The notes beneath the pieces were generated by a model. That model saw only the letters and a list, made by a program, of their open reading frames with translations, had not been told where the DNA came from and did not search any database. A DNA stretch of 64,000 nucleotides from Delphinus delphis (taxonomy: Eukaryota; Chordata; Mammalia; Artiodactyla; Delphinidae), in assembly GCF_949987515.2 (NCBI RefSeq), contig NC_082683.1:128054582-128118581 (forward strand). The letters are read 5' to 3'. The number at the start of each line of letters is the position of its first letter. The first letter of the stretch is position 1. The position numbers were made by a program, and so were the translations under genes. Positions 12,387 through 24,665 of the stretch are shown one piece after another.

Positions 12387-15149
12387 TTAATAAATATTTA
12401 TTCACTGCCTTCTAACCACATTATACAATGATGAATATACATAATAAATACAGAATATGTCGTCTCTGCACTCAAGAAATTTGCAATCTACTGGAGGACA
12501 CAGGCAATAATCTAGTAAATAAATACATAATGGCAAACAGAGTTAAGTGCTATGAAATACATAAAACTATGAAGCCATGAGGAGTGGTGGTTGGAAACTA
12601 TAGGATGGTCAGGAAGTGCTGAGGAATGACATTTAAGCCAAGAACAAAAGGATCAGAAGAGAACTCAGTTTGCATTCCTTTCTGTCTTGGCTACAACCCT
12701 TGGTCAAACCTATCACACATGCATGAAACAATTTCCAACCCACCATGCCACACTGTACTCTGCCCCTCACTGCGATTGTCATTTAAGATCCACTTTTTTC
12801 AAATAAAATCCCCTAATTAAGTCCATCCCATTATTAAGCCTCTGGTAGAGTTTCCCTTTTTCAAGTTCAAATTCTGGCCAACTCTCTTGCCCCTCCTGTA
12901 ACTGCTTAAATGCTAAGAATATATTTCTATAGGTTATGTGACTAATTGTCAAACTCCCTGAGGAAGAGCCTATGATTTACTATTTATTCCAAACATCTGC
13001 TGAACAACTGAGCAGTCAAATACCCTGTAGGTAGCGTTTCCAAGAGTCTAAATCCTACATGCCATTGTAGCTTTTTTTTTTTTTGCAAGAGCAATGATTT
13101 ACTAAAACAAAAAAAAAAACCCTTAATATAATGTAAAGATCAATGGTTATCACAAGTATTCATAAGTTGTTTCTTACTTCTAGGAGTAACTTTCATTTAT
13201 TCATTTTGTCAAACATTCAGTGGCTGAATGACAAGCCCTGAGCTAGACACCACAAGAAAATGAAGATAAGTGAGACACAGCCCATTTCTAATCAGTTGCA
13301 ATAAGCATATAAACCTAATTCTAGAAATATGTTGAGATTCTACAGAAGCATCAAGATAGGGAAAGGTAGGTCAGAGAAGACTTCACCAAGGTTAGCCTTG
13401 CGGGAGGAATAGCAGGTTCCAGCAGATAAACAAAAGAACATTGAGAACATAATTGAAGGAAACACCCTGCTAAACACTCTATGAAACAGCTCAAGTGGAC
13501 ATGACCTCTGGCCTCTGGAAACTTCACATCAAAGGAGAAAATGATGTAGGTTCAAATCCAGGACATAAGTTAAACAAATATGGCCATTTCAAATGAAAAT
13601 GAGCAGTATGCTAGTGAAAGCGCAGCTGTTTTTGCATGGTCATAAGTGAAAAGGAAATTATAGGAGGATTTTTCCCAGCAGGAAATTACTGAAACATTTC
13701 AGGTGGTCATGGTAGCAGGTAGACTTTCTGCAGGAAAAGGACTTACTTGTTTACTCAAATTAAAGAGCTGGTAGGGATTGGTTTAGTTTCATAACTGTGC
13801 CTATAAAGTATCTCTAATTACACTTTCAAAAACTGAGCGCCTGCTTAGTAATAATGAGACTTAGTAGAAGAGGTTAAACTGAAATGCACCTTCCCAAGGA
13901 AACCTTTCCTCTCAAGCCTCCTGGACATTTTTCAAGTACAGGAGGCAAAAGAAACTCCACTAAGATCTATGAGTTTGTGCTTAAGTGGTCAGTATTTGTA
14001 CCATTAATCAACAATATCCCTTTTGCTTTGATCTTTCCTTGACCATCTAATTTTATCTTATAGCTCTGTAATTTTTTAACATTTCATAACCATTTTCTTT
14101 AACTTTTCTAACTTCACTCCTGAGAGTTTCCTGAGAAAAAATATTTGATTTGATTAATTTAGTGTGTCCAATACAGAAGAAAATTTCATGACATGACTGT
14201 AATTCCAGAAAGGTTCTTTCTGAAAAAAATCAATGGGAGAGTTTTATCAAGAAGAAAGGTTTCAGTTTGCAGAATTTGTTGAATTTTGTTGACTATAAAC
14301 ATTACTCTCCGAGATATGACATATAAAGTCAAGTACACACCCAAAAAAGCTTATTAATACATTTAGGAAATAAATGTATGGGTTCAGGGAATAAAGAGTA
14401 TTAGTTGGTAAAGCTGAGATTCTCAGATATAGTAATATTTCGTTATCTGGAGTTTATTCAGCAACCTCAGCTATTAGAAACACCATTACCAACCAGAAAG
14501 TGAGCAATACTGTTGCTAAGAATAAAACTTTTAGGACCCAAAATAGGAACCAGAGCTCATGCAGTTTACTCAGGCGCTCACCTTGAGCCTGTTTACACTT
14601 ATTGTGGAGAACTCTAAAAACCTTAATTTTTCTTTCTACTGCTTAGCAAATTAGAAGTAAAATACAGGATAAATTGGAGAAAGCTACTGCTAAAGACAAT
14701 GAGAAGTGATAATTAACATCCAGACAGGGAGAAAAAATAAGAAGAAGATTACTCAAAGGGAAATAAAAATTCAAACCCCATCAGTCTCTGAGGCCTAAAT
14801 ACCTTATTAGTTCCTGGAGTGGGCATCATATAGTACACTTCATACTCTGCTGACCGAGAAAAATGCCGTGTATTTCAGATGGCTTTTAAATGACTTAATA
14901 TTTATATTAGTATTGGGAGGGACGACTTCAGTTTTTAGCAACATTTGTATATGAAAAAATACCTCATTTAAAAACAAAAATGCTAGGTGAATGAAAGGTG
15001 ACAGTATTAAATTATTACAAATGGCAGCCACTCCTGCTGACCTGTCTGTGCATGAGCATGTGCGTGACGGCTCTTTCTCAATGTCTTTGGGATAACCTTC
15101 TGCTAGATATTCTACTTGTGTCTTTACCTGTCTCTTTCTCTCTTTCTAG

Positions 15150-15219
15150 CCGGAGACCACCCCCATCACCTACTCGTCCCACTATAATCCGTCCACTAGA
15201 ATCCTCCCTGTTAGACTAA
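15150..15219 (+). CDS. DNM3: Dynamin-3, terminal coding exon (tail ending ESSLLD), partial gene
   Basis: This is the last coding exon of dynamin-3, the large GTPase that pinches off endocytic vesicles and is enriched in brain (postsynaptic) and testis. The exon opens after a good acceptor (pyrimidine tract, then AG at 15148-15149). One base completes a split codon, and the frame then reads RRPPPSPTRPTIIRP followed by LESSLLD and TAA at 15217-15219. I recognise this as the C-terminal tail of vertebrate DNM3, the end of the proline/arginine-rich domain that binds SH3 partners such as amphiphysin and endophilin. The GTPase, middle, PH and GED exons lie upstream, outside the window. A second in-phase terminal exon at 24482 gives an alternative tail. 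Confidence 0.93.
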
Positions 15220-17850
15220 ACGAAGTGTCTGGCATGGCAATTAATTACTAATGAATTATGCAAAAGCAAAATATTTGGTAACCGTTGCAGTAAATCATGA
15301 GTAGTCGCATGTGTGGATATCAGTCGGCAAGTAACCAGTTTTACTAATGCATTCATCACTCACCTTCATTGCTCATGATATGTCAAACTTTTGGGGTTTG
15401 ACTCTTGAAAACTGCTGACTCTTTGAGGCTTTATATGTTGTATCAACCAAAGTAGATTGTATAGCAGCCCGCTACTTTGTGGACCATTGGCCTACCCTGG
15501 CATATATTTGGAATTGCTTTGACAACTTTCCCAGGTTGCCTACCAGATAGCCCATTTAATATAATTCCTAAGAGATAAGAGATGGTGGGCTTAGACCTAA
15601 ATGATACATATTTATTTTTCCACATTCTGTTTTGACTGACGGAAATTATGTTGTCTATTATACATGTTTCCGCCTATGCCATGATTAACTATTTAGATCC
15701 TTTCTCCTTCCTCTTTATTTCATAAAACTGCTAAGAAGTGATTTTTTAAAAGTTAGGATTCCTTAAAAATAAAACTTTTCCAGAAGCATGAGGTAGTTTG
15801 CAAAGGAAAAGTTAATGCATTGCTTGCTCTAGAGGGCTTCTCATGGCAATGTGTTTTGCTTCAAGCTAGAAGCATATTCAACAGTGAATTAAAGCTTGTT
15901 TTTTGGTAGTCAGTCAGTAAATCGGGCTACTTTCAGAGTTCAAGGAAGAAGCAAAATATCACATCTCTAGAAGTGTCTGTACAAATGTAATTTCTTTATT
16001 CACGTATATACTTAGCTCCTCACAAGTTGCAGTGAAGGCTGATATGGAAAATATTTAATTTTTTATATTGATCTAATTTTAAGCATGGCTACTTATACTT
16101 CGACACTAACTCCAGTTGATTTAGTTAGTTAGTTAGTGCAAAAATATGTCTCCCTTTCCATGCTAATATGTAACTTTCTAATATAAAAATTTAGCCTACC
16201 TTTTAAACAGTTTAATGTAACTTTTTAATCGGTTCTAGGCTTTCTTAATAAATCCTGAGCCTTACTATGGGATAGCCATATTTAAAGAATGGGACCTGGA
16301 ATGGAAAGAAAAGATGCCCTAGTTTGAGAGCAGAGCTCACATTCCTACAGTCGGACAACTTCAGAGTCTCTTTCCAGGTCATTCCAGAAAATAGTATTAA
16401 GACATCGAGATTTAAAGCAAATTGGCAAATTCTAACATTTCTAAAATTTATAAGAGCAGCTTAGCCTGAGGGTTAATAGTTCAGTCTTGAGGCTGACTTT
16501 TGGACTACCTAGAACTAGATGATTAGCATGTAGGAAACAGCCAGAAGCCAACTGGAATTTTGTCTGCTAACTGTTCCCAGACAGCAGACCAAGTATGCAC
16601 TGCATAGTTGTGTCCCATGACACCATTTCATATTCTACAGAACTAAATCAGGTTTAACCAACTGAAATACCTCCCTTTGAAAGCAGCAAACATGATTTGT
16701 ATGTTAACTTTAATTTCCTGTGTAGTTTATACCCAAAGCAGACGCCCATAAAGTATGAAGTAAAACTTTTAACCGTTATTAAAAAGAGACCTTGCCAAGT
16801 TGAATGGCATTGTTTTGAACTTATTCTAAAGGGTTAAAAGTAGTCCACTTAGGCAAAAATCAGAGAATACAAGATTTACAAAAAGGGCATTTCAACTTTT
16901 AAATTGCAAGTGATTGTATAAGAACGCCGCCCTAAATCACCACCCTAAATCTTCTCATATCTTTTTTTTTCTCATGGAAAAAAATTAACTCTTTGTGAAT
17001 GGAACAGATGTGCAAAATACATACTGTATTTTTAAAATAGTGTTGCAGCTAAGTGGGAATAAGTTAAGTAAACATCCATAGTAAAATGAATAGTCTAAAG
17101 TGATATCTTTTCACAAAATTCCCTCTTTTTTAGGATCCCCTTTGCTCCTTCTTTTGAATTCTCTAAAATAGGCATCTAACAGATTATATACTTCAGGGTT
17201 TGGCTTTGTGCTGTATGTGGTTTTGCGTTTTGCTGTATTTCAAAAATTTCCTTTGGTTAAAGGAAAATGTTGTGGATAACCACTGATGTGTTCTTAGATC
17301 AGCACAAACCATGTCAAAGAAAACTGGGGATTTTTTTCCCAGGTTTCTTTGCACCGATTTTATGCATCATAAACAATGGCATTCGTCACCTTTGGCTTTT
17401 GCTCTCAGATTATCACCCCACAGTTTCACTGTCCCAATTGTCTCTTCTTGTGTGTACATTTTTGTTTTATTTTACTTCTAAGTTATTTCTAATAGAACCC
17501 AGCCTCCCCTGGAATTTCAGCAGTCATGTTGGAGAATATTTTCAGTTTACTGCAGTATTGTGTCATATGATTAGTATTAATCCCATTTCCCAAAGGGTTT
17601 GTATCCTGCTAAAAGGAGATGTCAAGGTAAATGAAGTCAGAAGCCCTAGGATGTGCGGAGTGTGAAGTACAGCGTTCATATCAGGCCTTAAGATGGGAAT
17701 GTCGCTTAATGAGCTTTCTAAGTATTTCCCACACACTTCAGATCTTTTGTGTAACTTCATCCTGATTGCTCTGATGTTGTCTACACAACAGATGTAGCTC
17801 CATCATGTCTAGTATAATAAAACGTACAGTGTTTTTAGGATTTGGAAAAG
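15220..17850 (+). other. DNM3: Probable DNM3 3' UTR of the ESSLLD isoform
   Basis: AT-rich, free of SINEs and without a plausible ORF, lying directly after the stop codon. A canonical AATAAA at 17816-17821 would give a 3' UTR of about 2.6 kb. Another AATAAA at 20042-20047 could extend it to about 4.8 kb. The end point is inferred; only transcript data can fix it. Confidence 0.45.
17816..17821 (+). terminator. Candidate poly(A) signal AATAAA
   Basis: AATAAA in the context GTATAATAAAACG, followed by a T/G-rich stretch (GTGTTTTTAGG) of the kind found downstream of cleavage sites. It lies about 2.6 kb after the DNM3 stop at 15219. It is one of several AATAAA strings in this AT-rich region. Confidence 0.35.
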
Positions 17851-20800
17851 TAAACTGTATATGTTTATTTGATGGGTAAATCTGTTTTATTGTCACATGC
17901 TAATTCTTGCATGCTTATTGACTAACTGGAATAGCCATTTACTCAATTGTGGACAGATGGTTGAAATAGTATTGATTTAGAACAGATATATTGAATTTCC
18001 AGAAATCATCTACCAAGATTACTCCTCTGAATATTGCGTTTAGCTGTGTTTCGTAACATAGAAGAGCAGTAGGGTCTGTTTAGTTAGCAAATTGCCTACT
18101 TGTTCAGATAAAAACTCACTCTATTCCAAAACATTATAATAAAACCAAGTTCCTGTGATATAACTATAAGCCTTCTGACCTTAGAATTAAAGAGTAATCG
18201 TATAGATTCATTTTATGACTTTTTAGAATAGACTGTAGCCATAATTCTCAAATATGAAATGGGACCTAATACCAGTATGTGATAAATGTTGATGTTTTCT
18301 GTGTACACACGTATTTTCTAAGCATGTGTCCCTATGTATACAGTATATACATAGTAAATTTGTGTAAGTACATGTATTTTGTGCCCCTGTGGGTAAGTAG
18401 CTTTAAAAATCACTTGTTAAAATGCCATGAGCATGTGTGTGATTGTGTGTGTATTGTATATATATGTATATGTTTGGGTGTAAATATTTATACATGTGTG
18501 TATGTGTGGGTATGAATATATTTTTTAAACTGTGTTAATACAAGAGTTAGCTTTAGAGTATTTGCCATAATATGTGATAAAAGTGGTTCATTTCTCATAA
18601 CATACACGAGGTGTACAAAATTTTCTCCAGATTACATTCATTCTGAGAGGCACAAGGCTCAGAACTTCCATGACAACATGGTAGAATAACATCTACAGGC
18701 ATTTGCATCTAAATTCACAGCATTGCTATCGAAGAAGAAATTATCTTTGCCAATATAGCTAGCTCATAGTAAGTGTAAGATCTGGAAACCTACCTTTAAG
18801 GTCTCTGATTAGAATTATAAATTATTCTTAGATTGCTGAGGTGAATCTTAAAAAGCTGTTTGTCTACATAGTCATTTTCTTTCTCTACAGTAACTGTCAA
18901 AAAATAAAAATAGAGGGATACAGCAGTATAACACAAGTAGTGGATTTTCTGAGTAAGTTTGCTTAAAATGCAGGGAAGAAGTTATGTAACACCTCAGAGG
19001 CAGGTCATCCATCCACTTTTTCAGGTAAACATTTTTCATTTGTCAAACAATGTAATTATTTGAAATGGACAGGAATCTCCTTAACATTAAGAATAAAGCT
19101 TAAATAGTAGGTCTCTAAACTATGGAACTCGATGAAAGAAGATAATATTTGAGACTCAAGCCATGAGTTTTATATCATTTCACTAAGAGGACTGCAAGCT
19201 GTGAGCTCAGAGTTTAATGTGAATGAAGCTAGATGGTTTCTAAGAAACAGTTATTGGTTCACTAGATCCCTCATTCCTTTCTTAAAAGCTCAAATGTGTC
19301 TTCTAGAACCTTCAGTCATCCTGTCTAGTTGGTATGTTTAACATTACGTGGTGCTCTGTATGGTGAAATTTTAAGAGTATTTTGAAGCATATGTAGTATA
19401 TGCATTGCTATTTGTATATACGTGTAAGAATGTATGTATGTATGAGAGCAAGAGAGAGGAAACTCAAGGAAGAGTCTCCTGTTTGTCTTAAGACCTGCTC
19501 ATGCTGGTATATTGGTGAGACTTTTCACCTCTCTGGTCTGGGGTTTCACACATGGCTCAGCTCAAGGCTTCATTCCTTTTTAATTTTTACCCTCAAATTC
19601 CTTAATGTAATGTTTTTTAAATTACGATAAAATTACTCTGTCTAATCTCTTGCATTGTATGTTGCCAATTTGCTAAAAATGATTCCTTCCGATCAGAAAT
19701 TCTACCATTACTTGATTTGTGTTTAATTTTACATGTACAGCCTTTGTTTTGCTTGCCTGTATGTTTCTTTTCTCTCCCTTTTCTGAATCAAACTCCTCTT
19801 TTGCTTTTTTATATTAAGAAACAGTGTACAGAAGCAAAATCTTGCCTTCTCTGTTGATTCTTTAATTAATTGGAGCCAGAGAACTTTCCCCTGTCTTCTT
19901 GGCACTTTCAGGCTTTCTTAATGCTGAGATATGGATGGACTCTATGAATGGAATTTTTGAAGCAAGTTCCTAAAGCTTGTATCATTCTTGAAGGTCATGT
20001 GTACCTATTGTGAAAATGTGAAGCTGTATTTCTGAACCTGAAATAAATGATAACATTTGAAGGACTCCCCCCTTCCTCATTCTTGTATATATTTGAGTCA
20101 TGTCTATGCTTATCAGTAAGATCTGAGACTTGTAAATATTTGTAACTCTTTCGATCCTGTTGGTACCAATGTGGAGAACGATAGCATTTGGCATTACTGT
20201 CATTAATTTGGGGAAGGATGAGATTTTTAAAGGGAGCAAATTGGACAAATCAAAGGCAGGAGAGTGGGAAACATTTTATTCCTGATTTGAAGTCATCGTT
20301 GTACTAAGTTAAAGAAGAACACAAACCTTAGGCAGCTGGAGGGTACAAAGTGACACTTGCCAAGAAGCACCGTGACATTTTGCTATTGAAAAGGAAGTGA
20401 TCCCGAAAAGCTAGGAAACAGAAAGTTGAAGAATACTCTGCCCAAATGGTAGGTCTACAGAAGGCATTTCTAACAGAAAGTAATTAAGTTCCTGACTCAA
20501 CAGTTGGCCTCCATTGTTCATTCATTCGGCGTTGAGGGGAGAAGTTACCCCTTTCAGTTTCCCCAATATTAAGAGAACAGAAGAGTGTTCACTCTTACAC
20601 ACGTCCTTATCCTGAGTTTCCAGAGAATAGGGAAAGATTCCTTGTTACAAGAGTTTTGATGATAGGTCCCTTATCAACATACATAGACTCAGATTGTGCC
20701 GTCTAAAAGCAGGAGACAAGAAGGGAGTGGGAGGGGAGAAATGTTGGTTTACTTTCCCTTTGTGTTCAGGGTATGCTCTTTGTGAAAAGATGAATTGGAA

Positions 20801-23800
20801 AGACTGTTGGGTTAATTCACACTTTCTGTTGTGATTTCTTTCTCATGTCTATACATCTTCCATGAGTGGAGCCATCAATGCCTTCAAAGGAAGCTTTTTA
20901 ATGGAAGAAAGAGTCAGGATGCGAATCATTCTGTGCACTGTGCTGTGAGTGTGTGTCTTACCGCATGATTCTGTATTCAGAATAGTTCCTGGTAGAAATT
21001 ACCAAAACCAAAGGACCTTATTGTAACTATCTGGCAAATTTCCATTTGTATTTTAAAAATAGTTCTGACATCAGTGTAAGTATCTACTCAATTAGTTTTC
21101 AAGATTCTTGTTTTTCAGCTGAAACCTTTAAATTTCGTACTGAGAAGTACTAATTTCATCACACACCTGGCATTGCCACTTTTAAGACCACTTCTTGGTG
21201 TTCTTTCACACTGAGGCAGACTGATACTTAGAGTACATGCAAGAGATGTTGGCTAAAACTACAACCTTAATTTGAAGTTTCCCAAAGTCCATTCCATGAG
21301 ATTTTAGTAAGTTTTACACAGACATACACCAAGGATTTCTTGATTGACTATACTTGGGAAATGATGACTAAAAATTAGATGTTTCTTTACTGGAAGACTC
21401 TATAGAAGCTTTAATATCAGATGGCAGGGCTAGTGTCTCCATGTTTCTCAGATTTATTTGACCATCAATGCTTTGTTCATAGAGCATCTCACAGGACTAG
21501 TGCTCTGAGGTACATGCCTTAGGAAACACTGCTTTAGTGGCTTTAGGCCAGAGGGGAAAGGCATTGAGTGAGATTGTCCCAGTACAGACTGTCACTAACA
21601 CAAAGTTGGGTGATAAAATCAAATGTCATGGCAACTGGAGCTCCCAGCTTAGGACCATCCTCCTGGAGCTCTGATGCTTGGGGAGATCCAAGGAGGTAGG
21701 TCGCATAGGAACAGGGGGCATGAAAGCAGATAGAGACAGACATGCAATGAGTCCTAGGGGGGCATTGTGGAGGACTCAGATCACTTTCAATATTACCTTT
21801 TCTCTCTCACTTGCCAAAAAAAGAGCTCCTTTGAATTAATTACATTACCCCCATTGTATTCTTGTAAAGGGAGGGATCTAGGCTGACTTAAAAGTGAAGA
21901 TCAGCAGAAAAGCATTGAGAAGAACGCTTATTCTTACTGCCTTTGTTGTGTCACTTTCCCAAGCCTTCAGGCTCACCAACTGCTCTGGGATATTAAGTTA
22001 TCTGAGTGATGGGCAAAGAAAACAAGCAGGGAATGTTTTGTGAGATTGTAACAGAAAAGAAAAAAGTTATAAGGAAGACCTTCCCAGGGCTCTTGCCAGA
22101 GGAATGTCACCCTAGGAACAGCGTGCAGCACTGAGGTAGATCCAAGAGAATGTGGGTAATCCATCATTCTTCTTAATAATGGAGACTTTTATATATGAAT
22201 TATGCCCATGTTCCACACACAGCTTTTCCTACCACCTTACCTTCCTGTTTCAGCCAAACGATTCTCCGAAGTTGTTTTTAAGAAAGCTTAAGGAGGTATA
22301 ACCTGCAATTATAACCTTAAGTAGGTAGAATTTGCTTCTATGGTGAATGCTAGTATGATGAGCTTTAATATGTTAGCAACTCAGTATCCCAACTGAGTGT
22401 TCCAAACTCAATACTTCGAGTTTTGTGTTAGAAGTGGCAACGGTATAAGGTAACTTTGTAGCCCTTCATATAAAAAGCCCCAATATTTTCAGCACGTGAC
22501 CTTCAAGCACTTCAGCACTGTGTTAAGTAGTATGGAAAATTCTGGAAAAGAAATAGTAAAAACCCAAACTGCCGAGATCCGTAATAGAAGTAACTCTGAG
22601 CCAGTGTACGGTGTCATCACCAACAATGCTTTTTTGGCAATGAGAGGAAAGTTAGATACAGGATGAGTGAAGAGGGAAAGAAAAGAGCTAAGGGGATAGA
22701 TGTCACTCTGCTGTTTGAAGCAAACGTTCTAGCTGTCCATGAAATATATTCCAAGACATAAAGTTTCTGATCCTGTTTCTAGACTAGAACACCAAACTAG
22801 CTCAAACAGAAAAGTGTTTTGGCATATGCTGACAAAACGTCCCTTTAGCACTGTGGACTTGCTGTTCAGTTTAATGGCTCACCTCCCCACCCTGCTGAGG
22901 TAATTAAAGTGTTCTAAAGCCCCTTCAGAACTCAAAAATAGTTTCGGTTTGCTGGGCAGGTGATAAATCTCATTGAGCCTGACAGGAATTTCATTACACT
23001 TTCTTCATGAAAACACCAGGGATAACCATTACCTGGATCTTGCAGACCCCCCCCACCCGCCCCCCCGCAGTTGAAAGGTTACAGACCACTAACAAGTTCT
23101 TCATCATTTAAATGGATAGGAGGCCTCCTTAAGTTCAGCCAGCTTAAATTGGACCAAAGAAAAATTGGTCTTGGACTTTGGGGAAGGTAAGGTCGTTTTT
23201 TACTGCTGCTCAGAAATAGCCCAGTCAGTGTGGCTCCATTAACATCTCATAGAAGATGAAACAGAAGTTTGCTTTTGTTTTTGCTTTTGTTTTCTTGTAG
23301 ACTTCATTGCACCACTCACTGAAGTGTTACAGAAGTAAGATGGAAGTGAGTATGTTGTTGAACACCTGGATGAGTAGCCAAAAAGGAGTCCCACAGGGAG
23401 TAGGGTACTGAACTAACCTGCCGTTCTATGGCTTGCTGTAATGTTGAGCTCATTACCAGTTGGGTTAGAAAGAGGAAATTAAATGTAGACTTCTGCTGGA
23501 AACCCGTGGGAAAGCTTCATTGGGCCTGCTGTTTTCCTACTTACAGAGCTGTCCATTGCCATGTAGCGTTTACCGTATCTTCCCTAGCAGCCCATCATCC
23601 AGAGAGAGGCTGCTGTCAAAACGAAGCAAAACTCTGGATCCTTCTTTCACCACCCGTGGGCCTGACAAGATGCAAGCCAGGCTAGGGATACGGAGAAAGA
23701 GCCAGCAAACCAAATTTCATTTACCCTGGACCTGGTTCAGAATAAATAAGAACTTCAGTTGCACCTAACTCTAAGACAGAGGGAAACCTTACCCAAAAGC

Positions 23801-24481
23801 TTTGGGGTCACCATGGAACAGACATAGCCTCATAGTTTGCCTGGGCCTGGAAAGGCTATCACATCAGGATTTCACCTGAAGGAAATTCTTATTTACAAAT
23901 CCTTTTCTCCAAGATCGACCCCAGTTATTTTCTGCATTGTGATTACATTGCTCATTTGATCCCTTGCCGCCTTCTACTTTCCCTCATCTTAAAGAAATCT
24001 CACATGTCATATTTCTATATCAACTCCCTCTCCCCCTATGGAGATTTCACAACATTTACTGAAATCTTTGGAAATAACCGAATGTCACAAAATCAGGGTT
24101 GGGAAACATACTCAAGTTATAAAGGTATGCGGCTCTTGTACTGTTCCCAGTTCTCCTGAATATGATTGCATGGATTTATCATTCCATGGTACAAAATAAC
24201 AAGGTTTTGGAGTGGGCTCAAATGGCTTATACCTAGCACATGGCTGGAAGCCAGGAAACATCCTAGGAGCTGCTCACTATGCCATGTGATATTCTCTCAT
24301 TTCCCCTGCATGTCTGCATCTGCATGTTTTCTGTCTGATTTGAGTTTGATTTTTGTGGGATATTTATGCATGCTGTTATTTGGATTTATTTTCTAATTTA
24401 AACATTGTTTTCTTCCTCTGCATCTGTGTTTTTCTTTTTCTTTTGTTTTATTTTGTTTTTTTGTTGTTTTGTTTTCACTAG
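17851..24481 (+). other. DNM3: Intron between alternative DNM3 terminal exons, or extended 3' UTR
   Basis: AT-rich non-coding sequence. It contains TG/TA-rich simple sequence (about 18425-18515), a second AATAAA (20042-20047), a possible old hAT/MER remnant (about 21270-21540), a poly-C run (23048-23067) and a T-rich tract running into the acceptor at 24480. No CHR SINE is present. No gene other than DNM3 is evident. Confidence 0.6.
21270..21540 (+). mobile_element. Possible old hAT/MER remnant
   Basis: The left part AGTTTCCCAAAGTCCATTCC and right part CTTAGGAAACACTGCTTTAG are roughly inverted, as in Charlie-related elements ending 'ggaaacactg'. The interior CAGATTTATTTGACCATCAATG is also typical. 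Strongly decayed; low certainty. Confidence 0.35.
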
Positions 24482-24518
24482 GCGACCCCCTCCTGCAGTT
24501 CCCGGACGACCATCCTAA
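24482..24518 (+). CDS. DNM3: Dynamin-3, alternative terminal coding exon (tail ending PAVPGRPS)
   Basis: A long T-rich tract ends in CACTAG (AG at 24480-24481). One base completes a split codon and the frame then reads RPPPAVPGRPS followed by TAA at 24516-24518. The entry phase is the same as that of the exon at 15150, so either can splice to the same upstream donor. The proline/arginine-rich peptide fits the dynamin PRD and resembles the PAVPGRPS segment of dynamin PRDs. AATAAA lies 120 bases after the stop, as expected for a short terminal exon. That it is an alternative end of DNM3 is inferred from phase, composition, strand and the poly(A) signal. Confidence 0.8.
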
Positions 24519-24665
24519 CCCCCATCATTCATCTCCTTTTGTTTTCGACAATATGTCTGTACTTGGTATTTAAAAGCCTTTCATTTGCACTATATGTCAT
24601 ATGTACATAAAAACTTTTATTTTTGATCCATGTCTATAATAAAAACAAAGTTTATTCTATATAAA
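24519..24665 (+). other. DNM3: Short 3' UTR of the alternative DNM3 terminal exon
   Basis: Untranslated sequence from the TAA at 24518 to just beyond AATAAA at 24638-24643. A T/G-rich element (GTGTTCTGTTTCTTTTTC) follows near 24675, so cleavage probably falls around 24655-24670. Confidence 0.65.
24638..24643 (+). terminator. DNM3: Poly(A) signal AATAAA of the alternative DNM3 end
   Basis: AATAAA in the context TATAATAAAAAC, 120 bases after the stop codon of the 24482 exon and followed by a GU-rich stretch. Confidence 0.7.

Larger units (their letters stand above)
1..15149 (+). other. DNM3: DNM3 intron (upstream of the distal terminal exon)
   Basis: AT-rich non-coding sequence leading to the DNM3 exon at 15150. 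No further dynamin exon was recognised; the proline-rich-domain exons upstream would be GC-rich and none is seen. It holds a GA-rich low-complexity tract (6204-6258), an L2-like 3' end (about 6640-6925), an MER5-type element, three CHR SINEs, a poly-T run (8836-8859) and MIR/L2-like remnants (about 11925-12060, 12395-12620, 13190-13480). The intron assignment is an inference from the downstream exon. Confidence 0.8.

Noticed and set aside
1..15149. Search for the miR-199a-2/miR-214 (DNM3OS) cluster that lies antisense in a DNM3 intron
   Set aside because: No such hairpins were recognised. In human that cluster lies far upstream of the terminal exons, so it is expected to be outside this window.
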